From the NCBI RefSeq assembly GCF_015482585.1, contig NZ_CP049742.1, positions 392,501 to 456,500 on the forward strand: a stretch of 64,000 nucleotides of DNA. The letters run 5' to 3'. Below, piece by piece: positions 41,036 to 49,473 of the stretch. The first letter of the stretch is position 1, and each line of letters opens with the position of its first letter. A program made the translations under genes and the position numbers. The notes under the pieces were generated by a model that saw only the letters and a list, made by a program, of their open reading frames with translations, was not told the DNA's origin and searched no databases. The DNA comes from Mangrovibacillus cuniculi (GTDB lineage Bacteria; Bacillota; Bacilli; Bacillales; R1DC41).

Positions 41036-41650
41036 TGTCGCCGCGGTATAGCAGGGGGAGGTGATGATGTTTAGGTATACCGGGGGAAGTCGCTGCGGTA
41101 TAGCAGGGACGGGGAAAAGCGGTTTAGGTATATCAGGGGAAGCTGCCGCGGTATAGCAGAGAGGCGGAAATGTGGTCCAGGTATACCAGGGGAGGCTGCT
41201 GCGGTATAGCAGAGAGGAAGAAATACAAGTTAGGTATATCGCAAGAGCGTCTCGCGGACCACAAGAAGAGGAAAACCGAGGTCTAGGTAACCAGCAAGAG
41301 CGTCTCGCGGACCACGAGAAGCAGAAAATCGATAGTCAGGTGTCCCACAAGAGCGTCTCGCGGACCACGAGAAGAAGAAAACCGAGGTCTAGGTGTCCCG
41401 CAAGAGCGTCTCGCGGACCACGAGAAGAAGAAAACCGAGGTCTAGGTGTTCCGCAAGAGCGTCTCGCGGACCACGAGAAGAAGAAAATCGATAGTCAGGT
41501 GTCCCGCAAGAGCGTCTCGCGGACCACGAGAAGAAGAAAACCGAGGTCTAGGTGTCCCGCAAGAGCGTCTCGCGGACCACGAGAAGAAGGAAATCGATAG
41601 TCAGGTGTCCCACAAGAGCGTCTCGCGGACCACGAGAAAAACAGAATCCT
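41036..41650. repeat. Tandem palindrome array E (53-bp units, two arm types)
   Basis: The first units carry GGTATACC ... GGTATAGC arms; from 41236 the units carry GTGTCCCGC ... GCGGACCAC arms. The core anchor falls at 41195, 41248, 41301 and then every 53 bp to 41619, so the register is kept through the arm change. It lies between the convergent protease and thioredoxin genes. Confidence 0.95.
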
Positions 41651-41663
41651 ATAGTAGGACAAA

Positions 41664-41696
41664 TAAAAAACAGATCATCCATTAGAAGATGATCCG
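41664..41696 (-). terminator. Terminator of the thioredoxin/bdbC operon
   Basis: On the minus strand, GATCATC / GATGATC stem followed by TGTTTTTTATTT. Confidence 0.82.
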
Positions 41697-41708
41697 CTTG
41701 TAAAACTA

Positions 41709-42182
41709 TTATTCCACTGAATTCGTATTCAAGAAGTTCTCATACTCGACAGCCGACTGCGCACCAACGATACGTGCTACTTCTTTACCGTTTTTAAATT
41801 GCACTAGCGTAGGAGTACTTTCAATTCCATAATCACCGAAGCCTTGTTTAAATTCTTCTAAATTATATTGCTGCACCTCAACACCAAGTGAATCCGCTAC
41901 AGGCATTAAGATTGGCGTTGCTTGCTTACAAAACTGGCAAAGTGGAGAGTAGAAATAAACTGTTACATCATCTCCGTTTTCAAGAGCGCTATCCAAATCT
42001 TCCGGTAAGATAACATTTTGGTAATTCGGATCGTCCAATTGACTAACTGTTTCTGGGTGAAGAGAATCTTTCTTGTATGGATTATCCTCCGATACTTTTT
42101 CACTATTTTGCATTGAAGTTAAAACACCGATAGCTACAAAGATTGCTACAATAATACCGCCGAATATCAGTACTTTTTTCAT
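41709..42182 (-). CDS. Membrane-anchored thioredoxin-like protein
   Basis: A 157-residue thiol-disulfide protein. An N-terminal membrane span (VLIFGGIIVAIFVAIGVL) places the thioredoxin fold outside the membrane; the active site is CQFC in VTVYFYSPLCQFCKQATPIL, and the cis-Pro lies in STPTLVQF. It is encoded 13 bp after bdbC and has AAAGGAG upstream. Pairing with BdbC suggests it is the partner that passes disulfides to exported proteins. It is smaller than DsbA-type BdbD and lacks the helical insert. Confidence 0.88.
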   Translation of the reverse strand: MKKVLIFGGIIVAIFVAIGVLTSMQNSEKVSEDNPYKKDSLHPETVSQLDDPNYQNVILPEDLDSALENGDDVTVYFYSPLCQFCKQATPILMPVADSLGVEVQQYNLEEFKQGFGDYGIESTPTLVQFKNGKEVARIVGAQSAVEYENFLNTNSVE

Positions 42183-42195
42183 GATGATAGCTCCT

Positions 42196-42624
42196 TTAAT
42201 TTTGATTTCCTTTTTTTATGATGACTAAACTTACTACAAAAATCAAGATAAATGCCGTTAATGCTAGAAATGGAATAGTGATAAAACCTAACCAATTTAT
42301 GTATGCACCGATACATGATACTTGTCCACAAGCTGGAGCACTTTCTTGAAGAAAAGTGAGCTTCTGCAGCGCGTAGTGGTAACCAGATAATAAAATACCC
42401 ATCCCAGATAAAACTACCGTGTACATCGCAACCGACGCATCTTTTTTCGCCGTGGCAATCGCAAACAAAATTACTTGAGGGTACATTAGAATCCTTTGAT
42501 ACCAACATAATAAACAGGGTTCGTACATTCTAATTTCAGAGAAGTAAAGACTACCAAGCGTTGCAATCAATGCCACACCAAACCCAAACAGGAGGTAGTT
42601 CTCATTCCTTTTATCTCCAGACAT
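42196..42624 (-). CDS. bdbC: Disulfide oxidoreductase BdbC (DsbB family)
   Basis: A 142-residue, four-span membrane protein that reoxidises its thiol partner with quinone. The first cysteine pair is CLLCWYQRILMYPQ and the second CGQVSC in the extracellular loop, as in DsbB/BdbC. GAGG precedes the ATG. First gene of a two-gene operon with the thioredoxin-like protein. Confidence 0.92.
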   Translation of the reverse strand: MSGDKRNENYLLFGFGVALIATLGSLYFSEIRMYEPCLLCWYQRILMYPQVILFAIATAKKDASVAMYTVVLSGMGILLSGYHYALQKLTFLQESAPACGQVSCIGAYINWLGFITIPFLALTAFILIFVVSLVIIKKGNQN

Positions 42625-42683
42625 TCGATAGCCTCATTTCCTATATGGTAACTCTAGTATACTTCTTTTCTAGTACATGCGTA

Positions 42684-42766
42684 AAATGTAAGCGCTATGC
42701 AAAAGCGGAAATTGTGTTATAATTGTTGCGGATATATTTTTTTATACATTTGTGCAAACGGTTGCA
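42684..42766 (+). promoter_or_regulatory. malL promoter with cre / LacI-type operator
   Basis: TATAAT at 42718-42723 lacks a good -35. TGTAAGCGCTATGCA (from 42687) overlaps the -35 region and is cre-like. TGCAAACGGTTGCA (42753-42766) is a palindrome fitting the core cre pattern TGNAANCGNWNNCA and also the MalR/LacI-family pattern, placed downstream of the start point as a roadblock. Confidence 0.6.
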
Positions 42767-42789
42767 AAGATATAGAGGAGGAACACCGC

Positions 42790-44466
42790 ATGTCAAAACA
42801 ATGGTGGAAACAATCAGTTGTTTATCAGATTTACCCTAGATCATTCAATGATTCAAATGGAGATGGAATTGGTGATATTCCAGGAATTATTGAGAAATTA
42901 GATTATTTACAAAAGCTTGGAGTTGACGTTGTTTGGCTGTCCCCAGTGTACGAATCTCCAAATGATGACAATGGATATGACATTTCAGACTATCGCAAAA
43001 TTATGGATGAGTTTGGAACAATGGAAGATTGGGAGAACATGCTAGCGGAAATGCATAAGCGCGGCATCAAACTCGTAATGGATCTTGTGGTTAACCATTC
43101 ATCAGACGAACATGCTTGGTTCGTCGAGTCTCGCAAATCTAAAGATAACCCTTATCGTGACTACTACATCTGGCGTGAAGGAAAAGACGGGAAAGAACCA
43201 AACAACTGGGAATCGGCATTCAGTGGTTCTGCCTGGAAGTATGATGAGCAAACAGATGAATATTTCTTACACTTGTTCTCACAAAAACAACCAGATCTAA
43301 ACTGGGAAAATCCAACATTACGTGAAGAAGTTTACGATATGATGCGTTTCTGGTTTGAAAAAGGCATCGATGGTTTCCGTATGGATGTCGTTAACTTTAT
43401 TTCAAAAGTTCCTGGATTACCAGATGCTCCAAATCCAAATGGCCGTAAGTATGCTCCAGGTGGCGATTACTACATGAACGGACCACGAATTCATGAGTTT
43501 TTACATGAAATGCATCAAGAAGTTATGGCTAAATATGACTGTATGACGGTGGGAGAAATGCCAGGAGTTACGCCGGAAGAAGCAATTCTCTACACTGGCG
43601 AAGGTCGCGATGAAGTAAACATGGTATTCCAATTCGAACATATGGATGTCGATTCAGGGCCTGGTGGCAAGTGGGATGTGATTCCTATGGACCTAGTGAA
43701 GTTAAAAGAGATTTTAACAAAATGGCAAGTAGGACTTCATGGAAAAGGATGGAACAGTCTATATTGGAACAACCATGACCAACCTCGTATCGTTTCTCGT
43801 TTAGGTAACGACAGTGAATATCGCGTACGTTCTGCGAAAATGCTTGCGACAATTCTTCATATGATGCAAGGTACCCCGTACATTTATCAAGGTGAGGAAA
43901 TCGGTATGACGAACGTTCGCTTTGATTCCATTGAGGAGTATGAGGATATTGAGACGTTGAACATGTTCAAAGAAAAGCGCGAAGAAGGTAAGTCTGTCGA
44001 AGCGATTATGGAAACAATTTATGTTAAGGGGCGTGACAACGCTAGAACTCCGATGCAGTGGGATGCCACAGAAAACGGAGGATTCACAAGTGGAAAACCT
44101 TGGCTGAAAGTAAATCCGAACTTCTCATCGATCAACGTTGTGTCGGCATTAGAGGATCCAAACTCTGTATTCTATTACTATCAAACGCTAATCAAACTTC
44201 GTAAAGAATTAGAGATTATCGTGGAAGGAGACTTCGAAATCTTAGAAGCAGATCATCCAAGTCTTTACACATATGTGAGAAGATTTAATGGAGAAACATT
44301 GGTGGTTGCTGCGAACGTTTCAAACGAAGCAAATGAATTCGTAGTGCCAGAAGCTATTTCTTTAGAAAACGGAGAAGTGCTGCTTCATAATATGGAGGAT
44401 GCTCCTTCAGTGGAAAGAAATATGACCTTAGCTCCTTGGGAAGCTCGTGTTTATTATATGAAGTAA
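42790..44466 (+). CDS. malL: Oligo-1,6-glucosidase / alpha-glucosidase (GH13)
   Basis: Cytosolic glycoside hydrolase family 13 enzyme, 558 residues, splitting isomaltose, maltose-type or sucrose-type sugars. Catalytic residues are Asp199 (GFRMDVVNF), Glu256 (TVGEMPG) and Asp330 (NNHDQPR). The N-terminal WWKQSVVYQIYPRSFNDSNGDGIGDIPGI and DDNGYDISDY are diagnostic. GAGGAGG precedes ATG 42790; a frame extension to 42697 crosses the promoter and is rejected. Carbon catabolite control is likely from the cre-like sites. Confidence 0.94.
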   Translation: MSKQWWKQSVVYQIYPRSFNDSNGDGIGDIPGIIEKLDYLQKLGVDVVWLSPVYESPNDDNGYDISDYRKIMDEFGTMEDWENMLAEMHKRGIKLVMDLVVNHSSDEHAWFVESRKSKDNPYRDYYIWREGKDGKEPNNWESAFSGSAWKYDEQTDEYFLHLFSQKQPDLNWENPTLREEVYDMMRFWFEKGIDGFRMDVVNFISKVPGLPDAPNPNGRKYAPGGDYYMNGPRIHEFLHEMHQEVMAKYDCMTVGEMPGVTPEEAILYTGEGRDEVNMVFQFEHMDVDSGPGGKWDVIPMDLVKLKEILTKWQVGLHGKGWNSLYWNNHDQPRIVSRLGNDSEYRVRSAKMLATILHMMQGTPYIYQGEEIGMTNVRFDSIEEYEDIETLNMFKEKREEGKSVEAIMETIYVKGRDNARTPMQWDATENGGFTSGKPWLKVNPNFSSINVVSALEDPNSVFYYYQTLIKLRKELEIIVEGDFEILEADHPSLYTYVRRFNGETLVVAANVSNEANEFVVPEAISLENGEVLLHNMEDAPSVERNMTLAPWEARVYYMK

Positions 44467-44491
44467 GTGGAACAGGCTGTGACTAGACTAG

Positions 44492-44525
44492 AAAAGGTAC
44501 ATTTAAAAAACGAATGTACCTTTTT
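44492..44525 (+). terminator. Terminator of malL (GGTACATTC family), copy 3
   Basis: Stem AAAAGGTACATT / AATGTACCTTTT followed by T. Confidence 0.92.
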
Positions 44526-44682
44526 GAGTTATTTTTAAGTCATAGTAATGAAGAATTAGTGCTTTTACTGAATAATTCTTTGGGATTGGAGCGGAAGGGG
44601 GCGACTCCTACGGAAAAGGTGGGTAGCCGAGACCCCACAGGAGTTAGGATGAACTGCCCCCCTAAAATTGGACACAGATTAT

Positions 44683-45537
44683 TTAAGCAGCTTGCTCATA
44701 ATTTCTTCTATAGGCAACTGGGCTTTTTTTATTTAGTTTAGATTTAATTCTTAAGTGATTGTAGTAAAAAATGTAGTTTTCTAATTCATGTATGAAGTGC
44801 TCTACACTTTCAAATTGTTCTAACTGTATAAATTCTGATTTAAATATCCCAAAGAAGTTCTCTATAACTGCGTTATCGTAACAGTTTCCTTTTCTAGACA
44901 TACTTTGGGTGATATTGTGATCTTTCAATAATCGACGATATTGGGGCATTCGATAATGCCACCCCTGATCTGAGTGAATTAATAAATCATCACTTGTTTT
45001 TTTATGAGTAAGGGCTTGGAGCATCATATTTTCTACTAGATCGTATGTCGGTCTTGTTTGAAGGGTATAGGAAATAATCTCACCATTAAATAAATCTAAT
45101 ATAGGTGAGAAATATAGTTTCTGTCCAAATAGTTTAAATTCCGTAATATCTGTCACCCATTTTTGATTGGGCTTTGAGGCATGGAAATTACGATTTAATA
45201 TGTTTTCAGAAGCTTTTCCAAACCCACTGATGTACGATTGATATTTTTTCATTCTTACTATACAGCGTAACCCCAAATCACCCATGATACGATAGACTTT
45301 CTTTTTGTTTATACAGTGACCCTTTTCTTGGAGAATGTCTGTAATTCGTCTATATCCTAATCGACCTTTATGTTTTTTATAGATGAATTTAATGCGTCGT
45401 TTCCATTTTCGATCAGGATCTTTTCTTTGCCAACACTTCACAATGAAATAGTAAGTGCTTCTTGAAATTCTAGCTACTTTAACTAGGTCTTTAACGGGGA
45501 ATTCATGCCTTAGTTCATATATTACCTTGGCTTTCAT
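44683..45537 (-). CDS. IS3-family transposase OrfB (catalytic subunit)
   Basis: A 284-residue integrase-type transposase. An HTH_21 region (KKHKGRLGYRRITDILQEKGH) precedes the rve core with the DDE triad: Asp in WVTDITEFKLFGQKLYFSPILDLF, Asp in LLIHSDQGWHY and Glu in GNCYDNAVIENFFGIFKSEF. All three acidic residues are present. It starts by a 4-nt ATGA overlap with OrfA, so expression may be by coupling or frameshifting to give OrfAB. It ends 33 bp inside the left end of the element. Confidence 0.95.
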   Translation of the reverse strand: MKAKVIYELRHEFPVKDLVKVARISRSTYYFIVKCWQRKDPDRKWKRRIKFIYKKHKGRLGYRRITDILQEKGHCINKKKVYRIMGDLGLRCIVRMKKYQSYISGFGKASENILNRNFHASKPNQKWVTDITEFKLFGQKLYFSPILDLFNGEIISYTLQTRPTYDLVENMMLQALTHKKTSDDLLIHSDQGWHYRMPQYRRLLKDHNITQSMSRKGNCYDNAVIENFFGIFKSEFIQLEQFESVEHFIHELENYIFYYNHLRIKSKLNKKSPVAYRRNYEQAA

Positions 45538-46028
45538 TTCTTTGGTGATTTTTCCTGAACTAAGGCTTTCAACTTTTTTAAATAAGCATTTTCCATTCTC
45601 AGATAATCCAGTTCTTTTTGAAGTTCTTCTATTGATGGATTTGATTGTTTATCTTGTTTGGTATTTTTTGATTTGGTCATGTCTACTAGCCTCACTTCTT
45701 CTTGAAAGGCTTGGGATCCTTGACTTTCCCACTTCCTAATCCATTTACGCACCATAGAAGGATCAGGAATTTGAAAAATAGCAGCTGCTTTCCTAATAGA
45801 ATAGTCCAAGCCTTTAACGGATTTAATTACTTTTAGTTTAAAGGCTGAAGAATAGTTTGTATAGGGAAAGGAAAACGCAGTATCTCCATGATAGTGAACT
45901 AATGCCACCCAATGTCGAAGGACCGAAGGATCAATTCCTAGTTCTTTGGATAACGAGCGATAACTTACATTTTCAGTTTGATATCGATAAACAGCAAGTA
46001 ACTTTTGTTCTTTAGAAAATTGGGACAA
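45534..46028 (-). CDS. IS3-family transposase OrfA (DNA-binding subunit)
   Basis: A 164-residue helix-turn-helix protein recognising the element ends. Two HTH units can be seen: VSYRSLSKELGIDPSVLRHWVALVHYHG and SIRKAAAIFQIPDPSMVRKWIRKWESQG, followed by a leucine-zipper-like helix (IEELQKELDYLRMENAYLKKLKALVQE). TTG 46028 with GGAGGTG upstream lies inside the element; the longer frame to 46097 would begin outside it and is rejected. It overlaps OrfB by 4 nt. Confidence 0.92.
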   Translation of the reverse strand: MSQFSKEQKLLAVYRYQTENVSYRSLSKELGIDPSVLRHWVALVHYHGDTAFSFPYTNYSSAFKLKVIKSVKGLDYSIRKAAAIFQIPDPSMVRKWIRKWESQGSQAFQEEVRLVDMTKSKNTKQDKQSNPSIEELQKELDYLRMENAYLKKLKALVQEKSPKK

Positions 46029-46195
46029 AAAAACACACCTCCAACTGTGGAATGTGTGTCCAACAATTGGGGTGCAGTTCAGGAGCGAAGCGACCACGAC
46101 GAGGAGGCTTGGCTGCCCGCCCCGTGGAAAGCGTCCCCCTGGAGCGGAAATCCCTGTGCAGTCACTTTTTGCTTATGTCTCAGTCTCCTTTTCTT

Positions 46196-46786
46196 TCATC
46201 GTCCGCGTATCCCATAAAAGAAAAACTGATTCATTTCCTTCGTAAACTTTTCAACGTCTTCCTGGCTTTGTAATCCACTTGATGCTTGTCCAACGTTCTG
46301 TGTTAATGAATCAAGGACGAATAGAATGGTCTGATTTGAAATAGAAGTAGAGATGTAGCCGACTTCTTTTCCTGTATCGATGAATGATAGAAACGCTGGA
46401 ATCACGACATTTTTTGAATAGTCCATTAAAAGTGCTACGGCTGCTTCATTTTCCGAAAGTAATTCTCGTGTGAAATCAGGGCTTAGCTTGCTTGTTTGCT
46501 CTATCTTCATTTGAAAAAGGGCATTCCATTTTTCTTCATAAGGTAGCTCGCTCTGCAATATGGCATCAAACGCTGTTAACTGTTGATCTAAGTAATGCTT
46601 AATTGTTTCCACAACAAGTGTTTCTTTACTAGAAAAATAATTATATATCGTAACCTGCGACACTTCTGCCGCAGCGGCAATGTCTTGTATCTTCACTTTT
46701 TGTATGCCTTTTTCCGAAAACAAAGCAAAGGCAGTATCAAGAATTTTCTTCTGTTTTAATCGTGTTCGTCTTTCGTACCCGTCCAT
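46196..46786 (-). CDS. TetR/AcrR family transcriptional regulator
   Basis: A 196-residue repressor. The N-terminal HTH reads RLKQKKILDTAFALFSEKGIQKVKIQDIAAAAEVSQVTIYNYFSSKETLV, characteristic of TetR; the C-terminal ligand/dimer region is not assignable. GAGGTGA precedes the ATG. It is divergent from the yhcX-like gene, with direct repeats TCAGGTTTTA in the gap that could be its operator. The R2 repeat begins just beyond its stop. Confidence 0.9.
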   Translation of the reverse strand: MDGYERRTRLKQKKILDTAFALFSEKGIQKVKIQDIAAAAEVSQVTIYNYFSSKETLVVETIKHYLDQQLTAFDAILQSELPYEEKWNALFQMKIEQTSKLSPDFTRELLSENEAAVALLMDYSKNVVIPAFLSFIDTGKEVGYISTSISNQTILFVLDSLTQNVGQASSGLQSQEDVEKFTKEMNQFFFYGIRGR

Positions 46787-46796
46787 TTATGTCACC

Positions 46797-46855
46797 TCAG
46801 GTTTTATATTACGGAACTACCTACAGCTATGCAACTTTTGACATATCAGGTTTTA
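46797..46855. promoter_or_regulatory. Direct repeat in the TetR / yhcX divergent gap
   Basis: TCAGGTTTTA occurs at 46797-46806 and 46846-46855, 49 bp apart, in the 114-bp gap. TetR operators are usually palindromic, so the role is uncertain. Confidence 0.35.
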
Positions 46856-46900
46856 AAATCAGTAAACACGGGAAAATAAGTAGTAAAGGAGTGTATACGA

Positions 46901-48442
46901 ATGACACATGAATTGGACTTATCACAATTTGAGAAAAAGATGATTATCCGTAATATGGAATTTTCTGATATAGAGCAAATTATTCAATTGCAAAACGAAT
47001 GTTTTCCAGGAATGGATCCTTGGAAAGTTTCCCATCTTGAGAGCCATTTATCCATTTTCCGAGAAGGACAGATTGTAGCGGAGTTAGACGGAAAAATTAT
47101 TGGTTCTTGCTCTAGCTTAATTATCAATTTTGATGAGTACGATGACCGCCATACGTGGGATGATATTACGGACAATGGTTATATCCGTAATCATAATCCA
47201 GATGGATACAATCTTTATGGAATTGAAGTCATGGTGCATCCAGACTTTAGACGTATGAAGATTGGTCACCGTTTATATGAAGCTCGAAAAGAGTTAGCGC
47301 GCGAGCTAAATTTAAAGAGTATTATTATCGGAGGAAGAATTCCGAATTATCATAAACATGCAGATGAGATGTCTGCTAGAGAGTATGTGAACTCGGTTTC
47401 CCTACATAAAATTTATGATCCAGTGCTATCGTTTCAGTTGTTAAATGGTTTTACGCTGATGCGTATTAATCCTAACTATCTACCGGATGATAAAAAATCG
47501 CATAAATACGCGACCTTGATGGAATGGAACAACGTTGATTACCGCCCAACGTCCAAACGTCATTTTAAAACAAGTTATCCAGTACGAATTTGTGTCGTGC
47601 AATATTTAATGAGGCAAATCAAAAGCTTTGAGGATTTTGCCAATCAAGTGGAGTACTTTACTGATGTAGCTTCAGATGCGAAATCAGATTTCGTCGTATT
47701 CCCTGAAATTTTCACCACTCAGCTAATGTCGTTTATGGAAGAGCGGGCACCGTCGCTTGCTATCAGACGTATTACGGAATATACCGAAGAATACATTGAA
47801 TTATTTACAGACCTAGCTGTGCGCTACAACGTAAATATCATTGGTGGTTCTCATTTTGTAAAAGAGGAAAACGATGAGATTTACAATATTTCTTATCTGT
47901 TTCGTCGTGATGGAACGATTGAAAAACAGTACAAAATTCATATCACTCCAAACGAACGTAAATGGTGGGGAATTTCTGCAGGAGATCAAGTTCAGGTGTT
48001 TGATACGGACTGTGGAAAGATTGCTATTCAAATTTGTTACGATATCGAATTCCCAGAGCTTGCACGTATTGCGACAGACAAAGGAGCGAAGATTATCTTC
48101 ACGCCATTCTGTACCGAAGATCGACAAGGGTATCTGCGCGTTCGATATTGTGCCCAAGCCCGTGCGGTAGAAAATCAAGTTTACACCGTCATCTCCGGAA
48201 CAGTCGGAAACCTGCCGCAAACAGATAACATGGATATCCAATATGCACAATCCGGAATCTTTGCACCATCAGATTTTGAATTTGCGAGAGACGGCATCGT
48301 CGGTGAAACGAATCCGAACATTGAAATGGTACTGATTGGGGATGTTGACCTAGAAATCTTAGCGAGACAACGCCAAGATGGAACGGTTCGTCAACTAAAG
48401 GATCGTCGCCATGATGTGTATAGTATTCATTATAAAAAATAA
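46901..48442 (+). CDS. yhcX: GNAT acetyltransferase / carbon-nitrogen hydrolase fusion (YhcX)
   Basis: A 513-residue two-domain protein. The N-terminal GNAT fold (residues about 13-190) shows YGIEVMVHPDFRRMKIGHRLYEARKELA, the acetyl-CoA loop. The C-terminal nitrilase fold (about 228-500) has the Glu-Lys-Cys triad: Glu in FPEIFTTQLM, Lys in YKIHITPNERKWW and Cys379 in IQICYDIEFPELARIA. Length and order match B. subtilis YhcX. AAAGGAG precedes the ATG. The substrate is unknown; amide or nitrile hydrolysis linked to acyl transfer is inferred. Confidence 0.93.
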   Translation: MTHELDLSQFEKKMIIRNMEFSDIEQIIQLQNECFPGMDPWKVSHLESHLSIFREGQIVAELDGKIIGSCSSLIINFDEYDDRHTWDDITDNGYIRNHNPDGYNLYGIEVMVHPDFRRMKIGHRLYEARKELARELNLKSIIIGGRIPNYHKHADEMSAREYVNSVSLHKIYDPVLSFQLLNGFTLMRINPNYLPDDKKSHKYATLMEWNNVDYRPTSKRHFKTSYPVRICVVQYLMRQIKSFEDFANQVEYFTDVASDAKSDFVVFPEIFTTQLMSFMEERAPSLAIRRITEYTEEYIELFTDLAVRYNVNIIGGSHFVKEENDEIYNISYLFRRDGTIEKQYKIHITPNERKWWGISAGDQVQVFDTDCGKIAIQICYDIEFPELARIATDKGAKIIFTPFCTEDRQGYLRVRYCAQARAVENQVYTVISGTVGNLPQTDNMDIQYAQSGIFAPSDFEFARDGIVGETNPNIEMVLIGDVDLEILARQRQDGTVRQLKDRRHDVYSIHYKK

Positions 48443-48446
48443 GATC

Positions 48447-48488
48447 AAAAGCTGAAGAAAGGTAGTGACCTTGCTTCAGCTTTTTTTG
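48447..48488 (+). terminator. Terminator of yhcX
   Basis: Stem AAAAGCTGAAG / CTTCAGCTTTT around a 16-nt loop, then T7. Confidence 0.88.
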
Positions 48489-48514
48489 TGTGGTGCGGGT
48501 ATGAGTGCAATTTG

Positions 48515-49290
48515 CGCTGCGGTATAGCAGAGAAGGTCAAAATCATTTTAGCTATACCGCAAGAATATCTCCAGGACCACAAGAAGAGGAAAATCCAGGT
48601 TCAGGTGCCCCACAAGAGCGTCTCGCGGACCACGAGAAGAGGAAAATCCAGGTTCAGGTGCCCCACAAGAGCGTCTCGCGGACCACGAGAAGTGAAAAAC
48701 CAAGGTTCAGGTGCCCCACAAGAGCGTCTCGCGGACCACGAGAAGCAGAAAATCCAGGTTCAGGTGCCCCACAAGAGCGTCTCGCGGACCACGAGAAGCA
48801 GAAAATCCAGGTTCAGGTGTCCCGCAAGAGCGTCTCGCGGACCACGAGAAGAGAAAAATCCAGGTTCAGGTGTCCCGCAAGAGCGTCTCGCGGACCACGA
48901 GAAGAGAAAAATCCAGGTTCAGGTGTCCTGCAAGAGCGTCTCGCGGACCACGAGAAGAGGAAAATCCAGGTTCAGGTGCCCCACAAGAGCGTCTCGCGGA
49001 CCACGAGAAGAGGAAAATCCAGGTTCAGGTGCCCCACAAGAGTGTCTCGCGGACCACGAGAAGAAGAAAATCCGGGTTCAGGTGCCCCACAAGAGCGTCT
49101 CGCGGACCACGAGAAGCGGAAAATCTAGGTTCAGGTGCCCCACAAGAGCGTCTCGCGGACCACGAGAAGCGGTAAATTCAGGTTCAGGTGCCCCACAAGA
49201 GCGTCTCGCGGACCACGAGAAGCGGTAAATTCAGGTTCAGGTGCCCCACAATAACACCTCGCCGACCACCAAACGCGGAAATCAGAGCAA
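48515..49290. repeat. Tandem palindrome array F (12 exact 53-bp units plus edges)
   Basis: The core CGTCTCGCGG starts at 48619 and recurs every 53 bp to 49202 (11 intervals, one CGTC-to-TGTC variant). A GGTATAGC-type edge unit precedes it and a degraded unit follows. Units match array E (arms around GGTGCCCC / GCGGACCAC and a CTCG / CGAG mini-stem). It lies between two plus-strand genes, yhcX and pgcA. Confidence 0.97.
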
Positions 49291-49473
49291 CAAGTGATCC
49301 GCAAGCCTACTGTAAATGAATCCATAAATCTAATAGAACGAAACTATTCCATTTCTGCACCAATTCATGCATACTGTAAGGAGAAAAATATCGAGAAGAG
49401 ATGAAAATATTTAAAGGGATTTTCATCAATTTTCACGAAAGTACATAAGGAGACAACTGTAGGAGGGAAAGCC

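Larger units (their letters stand above)
44650..46081 (-). mobile_element. IS3-family (IS150-group) insertion sequence, complete
   Basis: 1432 bp with imperfect terminal inverted repeats beginning TGAACTGC and sharing TTGGACACA (TG...CA ends as in the family). GGA flanks both sides (44647-44649, 46082-46084), a 3-bp target duplication. Two overlapping transposase genes on the minus strand look intact, so the element may still be active. Confidence 0.93.
44579..46192 (+). repeat. Dispersed repeat R2 interrupted by an insertion sequence
   Basis: The R2 head (GGGATTGGAGCGGAAGGGGG then CGACTCCTACGG, CGAGACCCCACAGGAG) runs to 44649 and the R2 tail (GGAGCGAAGCGACCACG, CGTGGAAAGCGTCCCCCTG, GTGCAGTCACTTTT) resumes at 46082. 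Removing the insertion restores a continuous copy. Confidence 0.85.

Noticed and set aside
41172-41685. Plus-strand frames of 142 and 79 codons
   Set aside because: Translations of array E units, same reasoning as for array F.
46029-46097. Extended start for IS OrfA at 46097
   Set aside because: It would begin outside the insertion sequence, in the target repeat; TTG 46028 with GGAGGTG is inside the element.
48488-49228. Long Arg/Ser/Gly-rich frames (up to 246 codons) in all three plus frames
   Set aside because: They are translations of array F. Because 53 is not a multiple of 3, a stop-free unit yields the same 53-residue pattern in every frame; there is no ribosome site or start context.
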